From VRUE01 sp963718755 (GTDB lineage Bacteria; Actinomycetota; Thermoleophilia; Solirubrobacterales; 70-9): 64,000 nt of DNA. The DNA is taken from the NCBI GenBank assembly GCA_963718755.1, contig OY970376.1, forward strand, positions 2,232,001 to 2,296,000, written 5' to 3'. Below the pieces are notes generated by a model. It made no database searches. It was not told the DNA's origin and saw only the letters and a list, made by a program, of their open reading frames with translations. The first letter of the stretch is position 1. Every line of letters starts with the position of its first letter. Shown here piece by piece: positions 49,278 through 58,025 of the stretch. The translations under genes were made by a program, and so were the position numbers.

Positions 49278-51578
49278 ATGGCCTATCTCCTGGTTCCGCT
49301 CGACGAGGCAATCGTCTTCCCCACCGTTTCCGCCACGCTGCCGATCGAGGTCGGCGAGGAGGATCGCGTCTTCCTGCTGCCCCGCCACGAGGGCGAGTTC
49401 GGCCGCGTCGGCGTCGTCGCCGAGGTGCTCGAGCACGGTCGCTCGCGCCGCGGTGGACCGGCTGCAACCGTGCTCGGCCTGCGCCGCGGGCTCGCCGGCG
49501 TCGCGGTTGCCGGCGCCGACGCTGACGACGGCTCCCTGCGCATCGATGTGCAGGAGGTCAACGACGGTCACCCCGACGACGAGCACACCCGCGAGCTGAC
49601 CCGCGAGTACCGCGCTGTGGTCGAGGAGATCCTCGAGCTGCGCGGCGACGACGGCAGCATCGCCGCCTTCCTGCGCTCTGTGGAGGAGCCCGGAGCGCTT
49701 GCCGACACCGCTGGGCTGAGCCCGGAATTCAACTTCGAGCAAAAACTGCGCCTGCTCGACACGCTCGACGTCAGCGCACGCCTGCAGGTGGCGGTCGAGC
49801 TGCAGCGCGAGCGCTTGGCGGAGCTGCAGGTGCGCAGCCGCATCCGCGACGACGTCGAGTCGGGCGCCCAGAAGCAACAGCGCGATTACTTCCTGCGCAA
49901 ACAGATGGAGTCGATCCGCAAAGAGCTGGGCGAGGACGAGGGCAGCCTGATCGACGAGTACGAGCGCAAGATCGCCGAGGCCGAGATGCCGGAGGCGGTT
50001 GCCGAGCAGGCGGAGAAGGAGCTGCGCCGGCTCGAGCGCCAGGGCGAGCAGTCGCCCGAGTCCTCGACGATCCGCAGCTACCTCGACTGGCTGATCGCGG
50101 TGCCCTGGGCGAAGCGCTCCGAGGAGCGGCTCGATCCCGCCCACACGCGCGAGGTGCTCGACGCCGACCACGCCGGGCTCGAGGACGTGAAGCGCCGGAT
50201 CACCGAGTTCATCGCCGTGCGCAAGCTGCGCGAGGAGCGCGGCATCGATGACGACAGCCGCGCCAACGGCGCGATCCTGACCTTGGTCGGGCCGCCCGGT
50301 ACCGGCAAGACCTCAATCGGCGAGTCGATCGCCCGTGCCCTGGGACGCGAGTTCGTCCGCATCTCGCTCGGTGGGCTCCACGACGAGGCCGAGATCCGTG
50401 GCCACCGCCGCACCTATATAGGGGCCCTGCCGGGGCGGATCGTCCGCGCCCTGCGCGACGCCGGCACGATGAACCCGGTGATCCTGCTCGACGAGGTCGA
50501 CAAGGTCGGCGCCGACTGGCGCGGCGACCCCTCAGCGGCACTGCTGGAGGTGCTCGACCCGGCGCAGAACCACTCCTTCCGCGATCACTACCTCGACGTC
50601 GAGGTCGATCTCTCCGAGGTCGTCTTCATCGCCACGGCGAACCTCGTCGACACGATCCCGGCCCCGCTGCTCGATCGCATGGAGACGATCGCCTTCGACG
50701 GTTACACGACCGAGGAGAAGCTCGCGATCGCCAGGGGCTACCTGCTGCCGCGCCAGCTGAAGCGCAACGGGCTGCAGGCCGACGAGGTCGAGGTCGGCGA
50801 CGAGATCCTGCGCGCGGTGATCTCCGAGTACACCCGTGAGGCGGGGGTGCGCCAGCTCGAGCGTGAGCTGGGCAAGCTGCTGCGCGGCGCAGCGACGAGG
50901 ATCGCTGGCGGCGAGGCTGAGGTGCCGATTGTGCTCGGCGGCGAGGCGCTGCGAGATGCGCTCGGGCGCCAACGCTTCTTCCAGGAGTCGGTCGAGCGCA
51001 CCGCGATCCCCGGCGTCTCAACCGGGCTTGCCGTGACCGGGACCGGTGGCGACGTGCTCTTCATCGAGGCAACCGCGATGGAGGGCGACAAGGGTCTGGT
51101 CCTGACCGGACAGCTTGGCGACGTGATGAAGGAGTCGGCACGGATCGCGCTCTCCTACGCGCGCTCGCACAGCGAGGAGCTCGGCATCGACCCCGACCGC
51201 TTCCAGCGGGAGTTCCACCTGCACGTACCCGCCGGGGCGATCCCGAAGGACGGGCCGAGCGCCGGTACCGCGATGACGACCGCCCTGGTCTCACTGCTCT
51301 CGGGGCGGCCGGTCAAGCACACGGTCGGGATGACCGGCGAGGTCACCCTGCAGGGCCGCGTGCTGCCGATCGGCGGCCTGAAGCAGAAGGTGCTGGCGGC
51401 CCACGCCGCCGGGTTGACCGAGGTGATCCTGCCCGAGCGCAACCGCGGGGATCTCGACGAGGTCCCCGAGGACGTGCGCGAGCAGATGACCTTCCACCCG
51501 GTGATGAGCGTCGGCGAGGTCTTCGAGCGGGCGCTCGAGCCGGCTGAGAACGGGGCGAATGTCGCCGCGATGTCGTAG
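49278..51578 (+). CDS. lon: ATP-dependent protease Lon
   Basis: A 766-residue Lon. N-terminal substrate-binding domain, AAA+ core with Walker A GPPGTGKTS (338-346) and Walker B DEVDKVG, and a C-terminal protease domain with catalytic Ser661 in PKDGPSAG and Lys in GGLKQK. ATG 49278 is preferred; a TTG four codons earlier is possible. It degrades damaged and regulatory proteins in the cytoplasm. Confidence 0.94.
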   Translation: MAYLLVPLDEAIVFPTVSATLPIEVGEEDRVFLLPRHEGEFGRVGVVAEVLEHGRSRRGGPAATVLGLRRGLAGVAVAGADADDGSLRIDVQEVNDGHPDDEHTRELTREYRAVVEEILELRGDDGSIAAFLRSVEEPGALADTAGLSPEFNFEQKLRLLDTLDVSARLQVAVELQRERLAELQVRSRIRDDVESGAQKQQRDYFLRKQMESIRKELGEDEGSLIDEYERKIAEAEMPEAVAEQAEKELRRLERQGEQSPESSTIRSYLDWLIAVPWAKRSEERLDPAHTREVLDADHAGLEDVKRRITEFIAVRKLREERGIDDDSRANGAILTLVGPPGTGKTSIGESIARALGREFVRISLGGLHDEAEIRGHRRTYIGALPGRIVRALRDAGTMNPVILLDEVDKVGADWRGDPSAALLEVLDPAQNHSFRDHYLDVEVDLSEVVFIATANLVDTIPAPLLDRMETIAFDGYTTEEKLAIARGYLLPRQLKRNGLQADEVEVGDEILRAVISEYTREAGVRQLERELGKLLRGAATRIAGGEAEVPIVLGGEALRDALGRQRFFQESVERTAIPGVSTGLAVTGTGGDVLFIEATAMEGDKGLVLTGQLGDVMKESARIALSYARSHSEELGIDPDRFQREFHLHVPAGAIPKDGPSAGTAMTTALVSLLSGRPVKHTVGMTGEVTLQGRVLPIGGLKQKVLAAHAAGLTEVILPERNRGDLDEVPEDVREQMTFHPVMSVGEVFERALEPAENGANVAAMS

Positions 51579-51882
51579 CTGCTCGCCAGTCCCGGCCGAG
51601 CTGCGGGCGGCGGCGAGCCTGCTCGAGCGACGCTGGACGCTGGCGACGATCTACGCCTGCGCCAGCGGCGCCGTCCGCTTCAACGAATTCCGCCAGTCGT
51701 TGCCGGGCGTCTCGCCGACGACGCTTTCCGACCGCCTCGAGCAGCTCGAGGCGGCGAGCATCGTCGAGCGCCGCCTCGTCCCCGGCCGCCCTCCGCACAC
51801 CGAGTACGTGTTGACCCAGCGGGGCAGGCGCCTCGCCCGGGCGGTCGCTGGCCTGCTCGAAGACGGTGCGGTCGAGGTTTGA
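51559..51882 (+). CDS. HxlR-family transcriptional regulator
   Basis: A 107-residue winged helix protein: CSPVPAELRAAASLLERRWT, RFNEFRQSLPGVSPTTLSDRLEQLEAA. It overlaps the 3' end of lon by 20 nt in another frame. Compact form without a C-terminal extension. It may control the neighbouring VOC gene. Its stop codon lies in a 15-bp hairpin arm. Confidence 0.82.
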   Translation: MSPRCRSCSPVPAELRAAASLLERRWTLATIYACASGAVRFNEFRQSLPGVSPTTLSDRLEQLEAASIVERRLVPGRPPHTEYVLTQRGRRLARAVAGLLEDGAVEV

Positions 51883-51910
51883 GTCGCATAGCGGTTCAAA
51901 CCTCGACCGC
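51868..51910. terminator. 15-bp perfect inverted repeat
   Basis: GCGGTCGAGGTTTGA (51868-51882) and TCAAACCTCGACCGC (51896-51910), 13-nt loop. The HxlR stop (TGA 51880-51882) lies in the left arm. Probable terminator. Confidence 0.65.
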
Positions 51911-51935
51911 GGGCCATGGCGCTTACGCTTCCCCC

Positions 51936-52571
51936 ATGCCGCCGACGATCGATGAGTTGACGGTTGCCGATACGCCGGATGCTTGGTCGGCGCTCGGCTT
52001 TGCGGTCGATGGCGACGCCTGCGTCGTCGGTGACGTGCGTATCCGGTTGGCGGGCCCGGAGGCCGGCAAGGGCCTGGTCGGCTGGTCGTTGCGCGGGGTG
52101 ACGGGCACCGACCTCGACGGGCTGACGACGGAGCAATCCGATCGCCCGGCCCCTGGTGAGCCTCCGAGCCACCCCAACGGGATATCCGCGATCGACCACG
52201 TCGTCGCGATCACGCCGGCGCTCGAGCGCACGGTCTCCGCGCTGGAGGCGGCCGGTCTCGACCTGCGCCGGGTCCGCGAGGAGCCGACGCCGGCCGGTGC
52301 GCCGCGACAGGCGTTCTTCCGTCTCGGCGCGACGATCCTCGAGGTCGTCCAGGAGCCGCCCGAGGCGATCGAGCGCGGCGGCGGCGCCGATCGACCCGCC
52401 TTCTTCTGGGGCCTTGCCTTCGTCGCCCCCGACCTCGACGCGACCGTGGCCGGGCTCGGCGATCGGGTCAGCGAGATCCGCGCCGCCGTTCAGCCCGGTC
52501 GCCGCATCGCCACCCTGCGCCGCTCCGCGGGCCTTGCGGTCCCGGTTGCGCTGATGACGCAGCCGGCCTAG
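51936..52571 (+). CDS. VOC-family (glyoxalase-like) protein
   Basis: A 211-residue protein with two vicinal-oxygen-chelate halves: the first (about 1-90) is less conserved, the second contains SAIDHVVAITPALERTVSALE and AFFRLGATILEVVQEPP, with a final GLAFVAPDLDATVAGL. Possibly an enzyme of glyoxalase or dioxygenase type. Metal ligands cannot be assigned with confidence. Confidence 0.75.
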   Translation: MPPTIDELTVADTPDAWSALGFAVDGDACVVGDVRIRLAGPEAGKGLVGWSLRGVTGTDLDGLTTEQSDRPAPGEPPSHPNGISAIDHVVAITPALERTVSALEAAGLDLRRVREEPTPAGAPRQAFFRLGATILEVVQEPPEAIERGGGADRPAFFWGLAFVAPDLDATVAGLGDRVSEIRAAVQPGRRIATLRRSAGLAVPVALMTQPA

Positions 52572-53332
52572 TTCCTCTGCTCAGTCGGCCGGATCAGGAT
52601 CTCGTTGAGGGAGACGTGCGAGGGGCGGGTGACCGCGTAGGCGATCGCGTCGGCGACGTCGTCTGCCTGCAGGATCTCCATGTCGGCGAAGCGTCCTCTC
52701 ACCTGCTCCTTGACGCCGTCGCGGAGGTGATCGGTCAGCTCCGTCTCGACGGCGCCGGGCTCGATCACGATCGTGCGGACCTTGCGGTCGGCGAACTCCT
52801 GGCGGAAGGACTCGCTGAAGGCGCCGACGCCGTGCTTGGTCAGGTTGTAGACGCCCGAGCCGGCGCGGGCGACGCGGCCGGCGACGGAGCTGATGTTGAC
52901 CACGTCGGCGCAGCCCCGTGCCGAGTCTTCGGCTGCCGTGAGCAGGTGGGGGAGGGCGGCGTGGGTGGTGTTGATCAGGCCCTTGAGGTTGAGGTCGATC
53001 ATCCGGTCCCATTCCTCGGTCGGGGCGTTCTCGATCGGACCGAGCAGCATCACGCCGGCGTTGTTGACGACGATGTCGAGGCGGCCGAGCTCATCGACGG
53101 TGCGGTCGACGGCGGCAATCGCCTGCGCCTGATCGGCGAGGTCGGACTCGATCGCCAGGGCGGTGTGGCCTTGGCCGCCGATCTCGGCGGCGAGTCGCTC
53201 CAGCCGTTCCAGCCGGCGGGCGGCTACGGCGACTTTGGCACCCTGCGCCGCCAGCGCGCGGGCCGTTGCCTCGCCGATGCCGCTGCTGGCACCGGTGATC
53301 AGCGCCACGGTTCCTTCGAGTGGGGTGGTCAT
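52568..53332 (-). CDS. Short-chain dehydrogenase/reductase
   Basis: A 254-residue classical SDR. TGASSGIGEATARALA for cofactor, NNAGVMLLGP, Ser in INISSVAGRVA-type segment (NISSVAGR) and YNLTKHG (Tyr and Lys). VAARRLERL suggests NADP preference. It converges on the VOC gene with a 4-nt overlap of ends. Substrate unknown. Confidence 0.9.
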   Translation of the reverse strand: MTTPLEGTVALITGASSGIGEATARALAAQGAKVAVAARRLERLERLAAEIGGQGHTALAIESDLADQAQAIAAVDRTVDELGRLDIVVNNAGVMLLGPIENAPTEEWDRMIDLNLKGLINTTHAALPHLLTAAEDSARGCADVVNISSVAGRVARAGSGVYNLTKHGVGAFSESFRQEFADRKVRTIVIEPGAVETELTDHLRDGVKEQVRGRFADMEILQADDVADAIAYAVTRPSHVSLNEILIRPTEQRN

Positions 53333-53380
53333 CGCGCTCCTTTCGCAGGACCCAGAGTACCTGCGCCGAACCTCCCGACC

Positions 53381-54625
53381 ATGAAAATCCGCCTTGCTCT
53401 CTCGCTGACCATCCTCGCCGCTGCGGCACTCACCGCACCCGCAATCTCCACCGCCGCCCCGCCACCTTCCGTCTTGACCTTCAAGACGGTCAAGGTCGGC
53501 GCTCCCGGCAACCCCTCGGTCGGGATCACCCCTTTCAAAGACGCCGTCTACCGGTCATGCAAAGAAGCGGCTAAAACGCGACCCCCCTGCCAGCAGGTCG
53601 GCGCGGTCGGGTACGGCTACGGCATCGGTCAGCTCGAGGTCACCGTCGCCCAGTGGGTGGCTTTCCTCAACACGGTCGACCCGGTGGGCCGCAACAAACA
53701 CCGCCTCTACAGCGCCAACGAGAGCTCCACGGCCTGGCCCAAGTACGGGCAGATCGACTTCGCCGCCAGCGTCGGCAAAGGCCGCCACTACGCGGTCGCC
53801 TCGCCGGAATGGGCCGACAAGCCCTATGGCTTCGCCAACTTCCTGCGCTCGGCGCGCTTCGTCAACTCGCTCTACAACGGCCGCGTTCTCACTCGGAAAG
53901 CCAGCACCGAAGGCGGCTTCCGCTACGTCACCTACAGGGTGCGGCTCTCGCGGCGGACCGAGAGCGGGATGTACGAGATGACGAATCGGAAGGCGACGCG
54001 CTCGCACAAGACCGGTTTCGTCGTCCCCAGCCAGGACGAGTGGATCAAGGCGGCCTACTTCGACCCGAACGGCGGCGGCAAGTACTCCTACTGGAAGTAC
54101 CCGACCAACCCCGGCGTGTTCGAAACCGAAGACGAAGCCGCCAGCGCGCCCAAGTCGACGACGCTCGACCCGACGACCGGCGACGTGACCAACGCCTCGA
54201 CGCAGCCACTGGCGACCTTCCGCGCCCCCGGCGCCCCTGTCCCGAGCTGGTGCCCCGCTGCGTTCAGCGCCGAAGTCTGCGCGAGCGTGAACCCGCTTGG
54301 AATCGCCCCGGCGACTTACGCCGAACTCTTCCAGGGCAGCCTCGGCACGGTCGGCCAGGCGTTGACCGTCTCGCCCTGGGGGACGCTCGACCAGGGCGGC
54401 AACGCGGTCGAGTGGACCGACACGATCACGCCGCCCCCCTTCGGGACCTCGGGGCCCCGGGTCTGGCGCCGCCTGCACGGCGGCATCGCCAACGCGCCCG
54501 TCTACCAGCTCTGGCTCTCGGCGATCGGGCTGCAGCCGCAGGACAACAGCTTCTTCACCGCCACCTACCCGTGGCTCGGCCTGCGGATCGGCGTGCTCGG
54601 CAAACCGGGGGCGGACGGCAGCTAG
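53381..54625 (+). CDS. Secreted FGE-sulfatase-domain protein lacking the catalytic cysteines
   Basis: A 414-residue exported protein. Signal peptide (1-25), then a formylglycine-generating-enzyme (SUMF1) fold: EVTVAQWVAFLN, VPSQDEWIKAAYFDP, GGNAVEW (339-345) and a C-terminal YPWLGLRIGVLG. True aerobic FGEs have two Cys in an LCHxSYC motif near the end; here the corresponding stretch is IANAPVYQLWL and no Cys remains there. It may bind rather than modify its substrate. It opens an operon with a beta-propeller and a sulfatase. Confidence 0.8.
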   Translation: MKIRLALSLTILAAAALTAPAISTAAPPPSVLTFKTVKVGAPGNPSVGITPFKDAVYRSCKEAAKTRPPCQQVGAVGYGYGIGQLEVTVAQWVAFLNTVDPVGRNKHRLYSANESSTAWPKYGQIDFAASVGKGRHYAVASPEWADKPYGFANFLRSARFVNSLYNGRVLTRKASTEGGFRYVTYRVRLSRRTESGMYEMTNRKATRSHKTGFVVPSQDEWIKAAYFDPNGGGKYSYWKYPTNPGVFETEDEAASAPKSTTLDPTTGDVTNASTQPLATFRAPGAPVPSWCPAAFSAEVCASVNPLGIAPATYAELFQGSLGTVGQALTVSPWGTLDQGGNAVEWTDTITPPPFGTSGPRVWRRLHGGIANAPVYQLWLSAIGLQPQDNSFFTATYPWLGLRIGVLGKPGADGS

Positions 54626-54672
54626 CTCGCCAGGCGGCGGTGTCCGCGGGGCCGAATACGCTCGCCCCGCTG

Positions 54673-56097
54673 ATGCCCACGGGCCTCTCGAGATTTCGCC
54701 GCGCTGCGCGGGCCTTTGGTGTTGTCCTGGCCCTGGCGCTGCCAGCCGGTGCGCTGGCGGCGCCCGTTCAGAAGCAAACTCCCAAGAAACCGGCGCAGCC
54801 CGGCACGCTGACCCAGCTGCCCGGCGAGCGCGGCTGCCTGGTCGATCGATCCAGCTCGTCGTCGGGCTGTGGGCTCGCCCGCGCGCTCAAGGGCCCGGGC
54901 CCCTTCATGGGCTCGCGCGCTATCGCCGTCAGTCCGAACGGGAAGAACGTCTACGTCGCCTCCTCGCGCAGCGACGCGATCGCGATCTTCAGGCGCAACG
55001 CAAAGACGGGGGCCCTGACGCAGCCGCGCGGGGCGGCTGGATGCATTGCGCTCAAAGGCGCGAGCGGCTGCGCGACGGCGGTCGGGTTGAACGGTCCCAA
55101 CTCGGTTGCAGTAAGCCCCGACGGGCTCAGCGTCTACGCAACCTCACGGGCGAGCAATACCGTCAGCGTCTTCCGCCGCAACAGCTCGACCGGCGCGCTC
55201 ACCCAGCTCCCGGCCGGCGCCGGTTGCATCTCCGGGCTGCCGGTTCCCAACTGCGCCAACGGCCGGGCGCTGGTTGCGCCCGACGTCGTCATCGTCAGCC
55301 CCGACGGGAAGAACGTCTACGTCGGCTCGTTCTTCGGCAACGCGGTGGCGAGCTTCGAACGCAGCCGTTCCAGCGGCGCCCTCACCCAGCCCGACGGCAG
55401 TGCGGGTTGCATCGCCGAAGCGACCAGTGGCTGCGCCCCTGGCATTGCTCTGGCGGCGCCAGAGGGGATGGCGATCAGCCGTGACGGTGCCAGGGTCTTC
55501 GTTGCCTCAGCTCTTTCCAACGCCGTCGCCGTGCTCTCGCGCGACCCGTCCAGCGGCGCCCTGACCCAGGCCACCGATGGCAGCGGCTGCATCGCCAACG
55601 CCCCGCTGACGGGTTGCGCCACCGGGGTGCAGCTCGGCGGAGCCAATGCGGTTGCTGTCAGTCCGAGCAGGGGCGACGTCTACGTGACCTCGCTGTTCAG
55701 CAACAGCGTCACCTCGTTCAGCCGCTCGCGCTCCTCGGGTGGCCTGAGGCAGAAGCAGGGCACGTCCGCCTGCCTGGTCTGGTTGCGCGCCGTCGGCTGC
55801 TCCTTTGGCCGCGCGCTCAGCTCACCCGAGGGGCTCGCCGTCTCACCGGACGGGGAAAACGTCTACGCGGCGGCGTTCGCGACGGGCGCGATCGCCGTTC
55901 TCGATCGGGGCGGCAAAGGCGCGGTCGCGCAGAAGCCGGGACGCGCGGGCTGCCTCGCGCCTCGCTCGGTTCCGGGCTGCACCCGCGCTCGTGCCCTGCG
56001 CGGCGTCAGCTCGATCGCGCTCAGCCCCGATGGCCGTTATCTCTACTCAACCTCGTTCGGCAGCAACGCCGTCGACGTCTTCCGGAGGAACAAATGA
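54673..56097 (+). CDS. Secreted beta-propeller (lactonase/YVTN-like) protein
   Basis: A 474-residue exported protein with a signal peptide (about 1-29) and seven repeats of roughly 60 residues, each with SVAVSPDG-xx-VY, a FRR-x-xTGALTQ turn and a GC-xx-A-xx-GC pair of cysteines that likely form one disulphide per blade. The fold matches the lactonase/3-carboxymuconate cyclase-like propellers. It sits 47 nt after the FGE-like gene and overlaps the sulfatase start (ATGA). Confidence 0.85.
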   Translation: MPTGLSRFRRAARAFGVVLALALPAGALAAPVQKQTPKKPAQPGTLTQLPGERGCLVDRSSSSSGCGLARALKGPGPFMGSRAIAVSPNGKNVYVASSRSDAIAIFRRNAKTGALTQPRGAAGCIALKGASGCATAVGLNGPNSVAVSPDGLSVYATSRASNTVSVFRRNSSTGALTQLPAGAGCISGLPVPNCANGRALVAPDVVIVSPDGKNVYVGSFFGNAVASFERSRSSGALTQPDGSAGCIAEATSGCAPGIALAAPEGMAISRDGARVFVASALSNAVAVLSRDPSSGALTQATDGSGCIANAPLTGCATGVQLGGANAVAVSPSRGDVYVTSLFSNSVTSFSRSRSSGGLRQKQGTSACLVWLRAVGCSFGRALSSPEGLAVSPDGENVYAAAFATGAIAVLDRGGKGAVAQKPGRAGCLAPRSVPGCTRARALRGVSSIALSPDGRYLYSTSFGSNAVDVFRRNK

Positions 56098-57695
56098 GTC
56101 GATCGGACGGGCGCGAAGGCGGCCTGACCCGCAAAGAGCTGCTCGGCTCTGGAGCGACCGCGGCGGCCGCCGCCCTGCTCGCCCAGGGAGCCGGTGTCGA
56201 GCGCGCCCTCGGCGCGACCAAAGGCAAGCGGCACGACGTCGCCGGGATGAACGTCGTCCTCTTCCTCACCGACCAGGAACGGGCGATCCAGCACTTCCCG
56301 CAGAACTGGCTGCGCCAGAACCTGCCGGGAATGCGGCGCCTGCGACGCCACGGCCTCAGCTTCGAACGTGCCTTCACCAACGCCTGCATGTGCTCGCCGG
56401 CGCGTTCGACCCTGATGAGCGGCTACTTCCCCGCCCAGCACGGGGTCAAGTACACGCTCGAGGAAGACATGGAACCGCCGAAGAACCCGCAGGTGGAGCT
56501 GCCGGTGGACCTCGAGAACCTCGCGACGGTGATGAAGGCCGCCGGCTACAACGTCGTCTACAAGGGCAAGTGGCACTGCTCGAAACCGGCTACGCCGGGA
56601 GAAGCGGTCCCGGCCGATCTCGAAAAGTACGGCTTCTCACGCTGGAACCCGCCGGATGCCGGCGCCAACCAGAGCGTCCCCGAGGCCGGCGGCGGCTTCG
56701 TCGACAACGACGGCCGCTTCATCGACTCGACCGGGGAGGGGGCGGCCGAAGGCGCGCTCCAGTACCTCGGCTCGAACGCCGCCCAGGAGCAGCCCTTCTT
56801 CATGGTGGTCTCGGTCGTCAATCCCCACGACGTCCTCTTCTACCCGAGCAAGACCTTCGAAGAAGCCGGCTACGACGACTCCTGGTTGGGGGGAAACATC
56901 CGCGAGCCGGCGACCTGGGACGAGGACCTCTCGACCAAGCCCTCGGTGCAGGCCGAATTCCTCCGCATCTTCAACCTCACCGGAGAACCGGAAAACGCTG
57001 AACAGCGGCGCAACTACCTGAACTTCTACGGCAACCTGATGCGCTCTTCCGACAGCTACCTGGTCAACGTCCTCGACAAGCTCGAAGAGACCGGCCTCTT
57101 CGACAACACGCTCGTCGTCCGCACCGCCGACCACGGTGAGATGGGGCTGGCCCACGGCGGCCTGCGGCAGAAGAACTTCAACTTTTACGAGGAGGCGACG
57201 CGGGTGCCGCTCGTTTACTCGAACCCGAAGCTCTTCCCCAAGCCGGCCGAGACCGACGCGCTCGTCTCCCACGTCGACTTCCTGCCGACGCTGGCGAGCC
57301 TGGCGGCGGCGCCGAAGAGCGCCCGCGCCAACTGGCAAGGGGTCGACTACTCGGATCTGGTCCTGCGCCCAAACTCGAACCGCTCCGCCCAGGACTACGT
57401 CGTCTTCACCTACGACGACTACCAGTCGGGCCAGTCCAAACGGCCCTACCCGAAAGCCCCGAACCACATCGTCAGCATCCGGGAAGGGCGCTGGAAGCTG
57501 GCCAAGTACTACGACGTCAACGGCGAAAAGCCGCCGCAGTGGGAGATGTACGACCTCAAGAATGATCCGCTGGAGAAGCGGAACATCGCCTACAAAGGCC
57601 ACAAACGCACGCCCGAGCAGGATCGCGAACTAAAGCGCCTCAAACGCAAGCTCGCGCGGGTGGAAAAGACCCGCCTGCGGCCACCTGCCAGCTAG
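56094..57695 (+). CDS. Exported arylsulfatase-type sulfatase
   Basis: A 533-residue type I sulfatase. The catalytic Cys100 lies in CSPARSTLMSG, the C-x-P-x-R motif converted to formylglycine by an FGE. Metal-binding FLTDQERA near the N terminus, KGKWH, and TADHGEMGLAHGG in the middle complete the active site. An N-terminal region with TRKELLGSG and a hydrophobic stretch looks like a Tat-type signal (RK pair instead of RR). Expected outside the membrane. Confidence 0.9.
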   Translation: MSRSDGREGGLTRKELLGSGATAAAAALLAQGAGVERALGATKGKRHDVAGMNVVLFLTDQERAIQHFPQNWLRQNLPGMRRLRRHGLSFERAFTNACMCSPARSTLMSGYFPAQHGVKYTLEEDMEPPKNPQVELPVDLENLATVMKAAGYNVVYKGKWHCSKPATPGEAVPADLEKYGFSRWNPPDAGANQSVPEAGGGFVDNDGRFIDSTGEGAAEGALQYLGSNAAQEQPFFMVVSVVNPHDVLFYPSKTFEEAGYDDSWLGGNIREPATWDEDLSTKPSVQAEFLRIFNLTGEPENAEQRRNYLNFYGNLMRSSDSYLVNVLDKLEETGLFDNTLVVRTADHGEMGLAHGGLRQKNFNFYEEATRVPLVYSNPKLFPKPAETDALVSHVDFLPTLASLAAAPKSARANWQGVDYSDLVLRPNSNRSAQDYVVFTYDDYQSGQSKRPYPKAPNHIVSIREGRWKLAKYYDVNGEKPPQWEMYDLKNDPLEKRNIAYKGHKRTPEQDRELKRLKRKLARVEKTRLRPPAS

Positions 57696-57949
57696 CGACG
57701 GCCGGCCGGCACCCTGGTTCCGCCCAGCTCTCGTTCGATCAGCGTGGCGAGCGGATCGATGGCCATGTCGGCAGAGGTACTGCTGATCTTTGCCCCAGAT
57801 GCCACCCCGCGCACGTTTTCGGCAGCCCGCAGGGCGTGCCAGTGGGAATCGAAGGACTCCCCGGACGTCGCCACGGCTCGGCCATTGGCGCCGAGCAGGC
57901 GCCAGCGCCACTTGCCCATCAGGTCTTCAAAAGCATCGAATTGCGGCAT
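57692..57949 (-). CDS. YegP/DUF1508-like protein
   Basis: An 85-residue protein carrying one DUF1508 (YegP/HVO_2922-type) repeat: GKWRWRLLGANGRAVATSG-ESF-HALRAAENV, followed by an alpha-rich tail. Members are small dimeric proteins of unknown function. A perfect LexA-type palindrome ends 24 nt before its ATG. It converges on the sulfatase gene. Confidence 0.75.
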   Translation of the reverse strand: MPQFDAFEDLMGKWRWRLLGANGRAVATSGESFDSHWHALRAAENVRGVASGAKISSTSADMAIDPLATLIERELGGTRVPAGRR

Positions 57950-57972
57950 TTCTCATCTCCTTGGTTCGAATA

Positions 57973-57986
57973 CGAACATATGTTCG
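57973..57986. promoter_or_regulatory. Perfect LexA/SOS box
   Basis: CGAACATATGTTCG is a perfect 14-nt palindrome and fits the actinobacterial SOS consensus CGAACRNRYGTTYG at every position. It lies just upstream of the YegP-like gene (start 57949), in the promoter zone, and downstream of the kinase gene stop on the same strand. Confidence 0.7.
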
Positions 57987-58025
57987 CATCCGAGTCGGCG
58001 GAAAAGTCGCATTCGGCGCTGTTGC

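Noticed and set aside
52616..53380. Upstream extension of the FGE-like frame
   Set aside because: It is the shadow of the SDR gene on the other strand; a signal peptide begins at ATG 53381.
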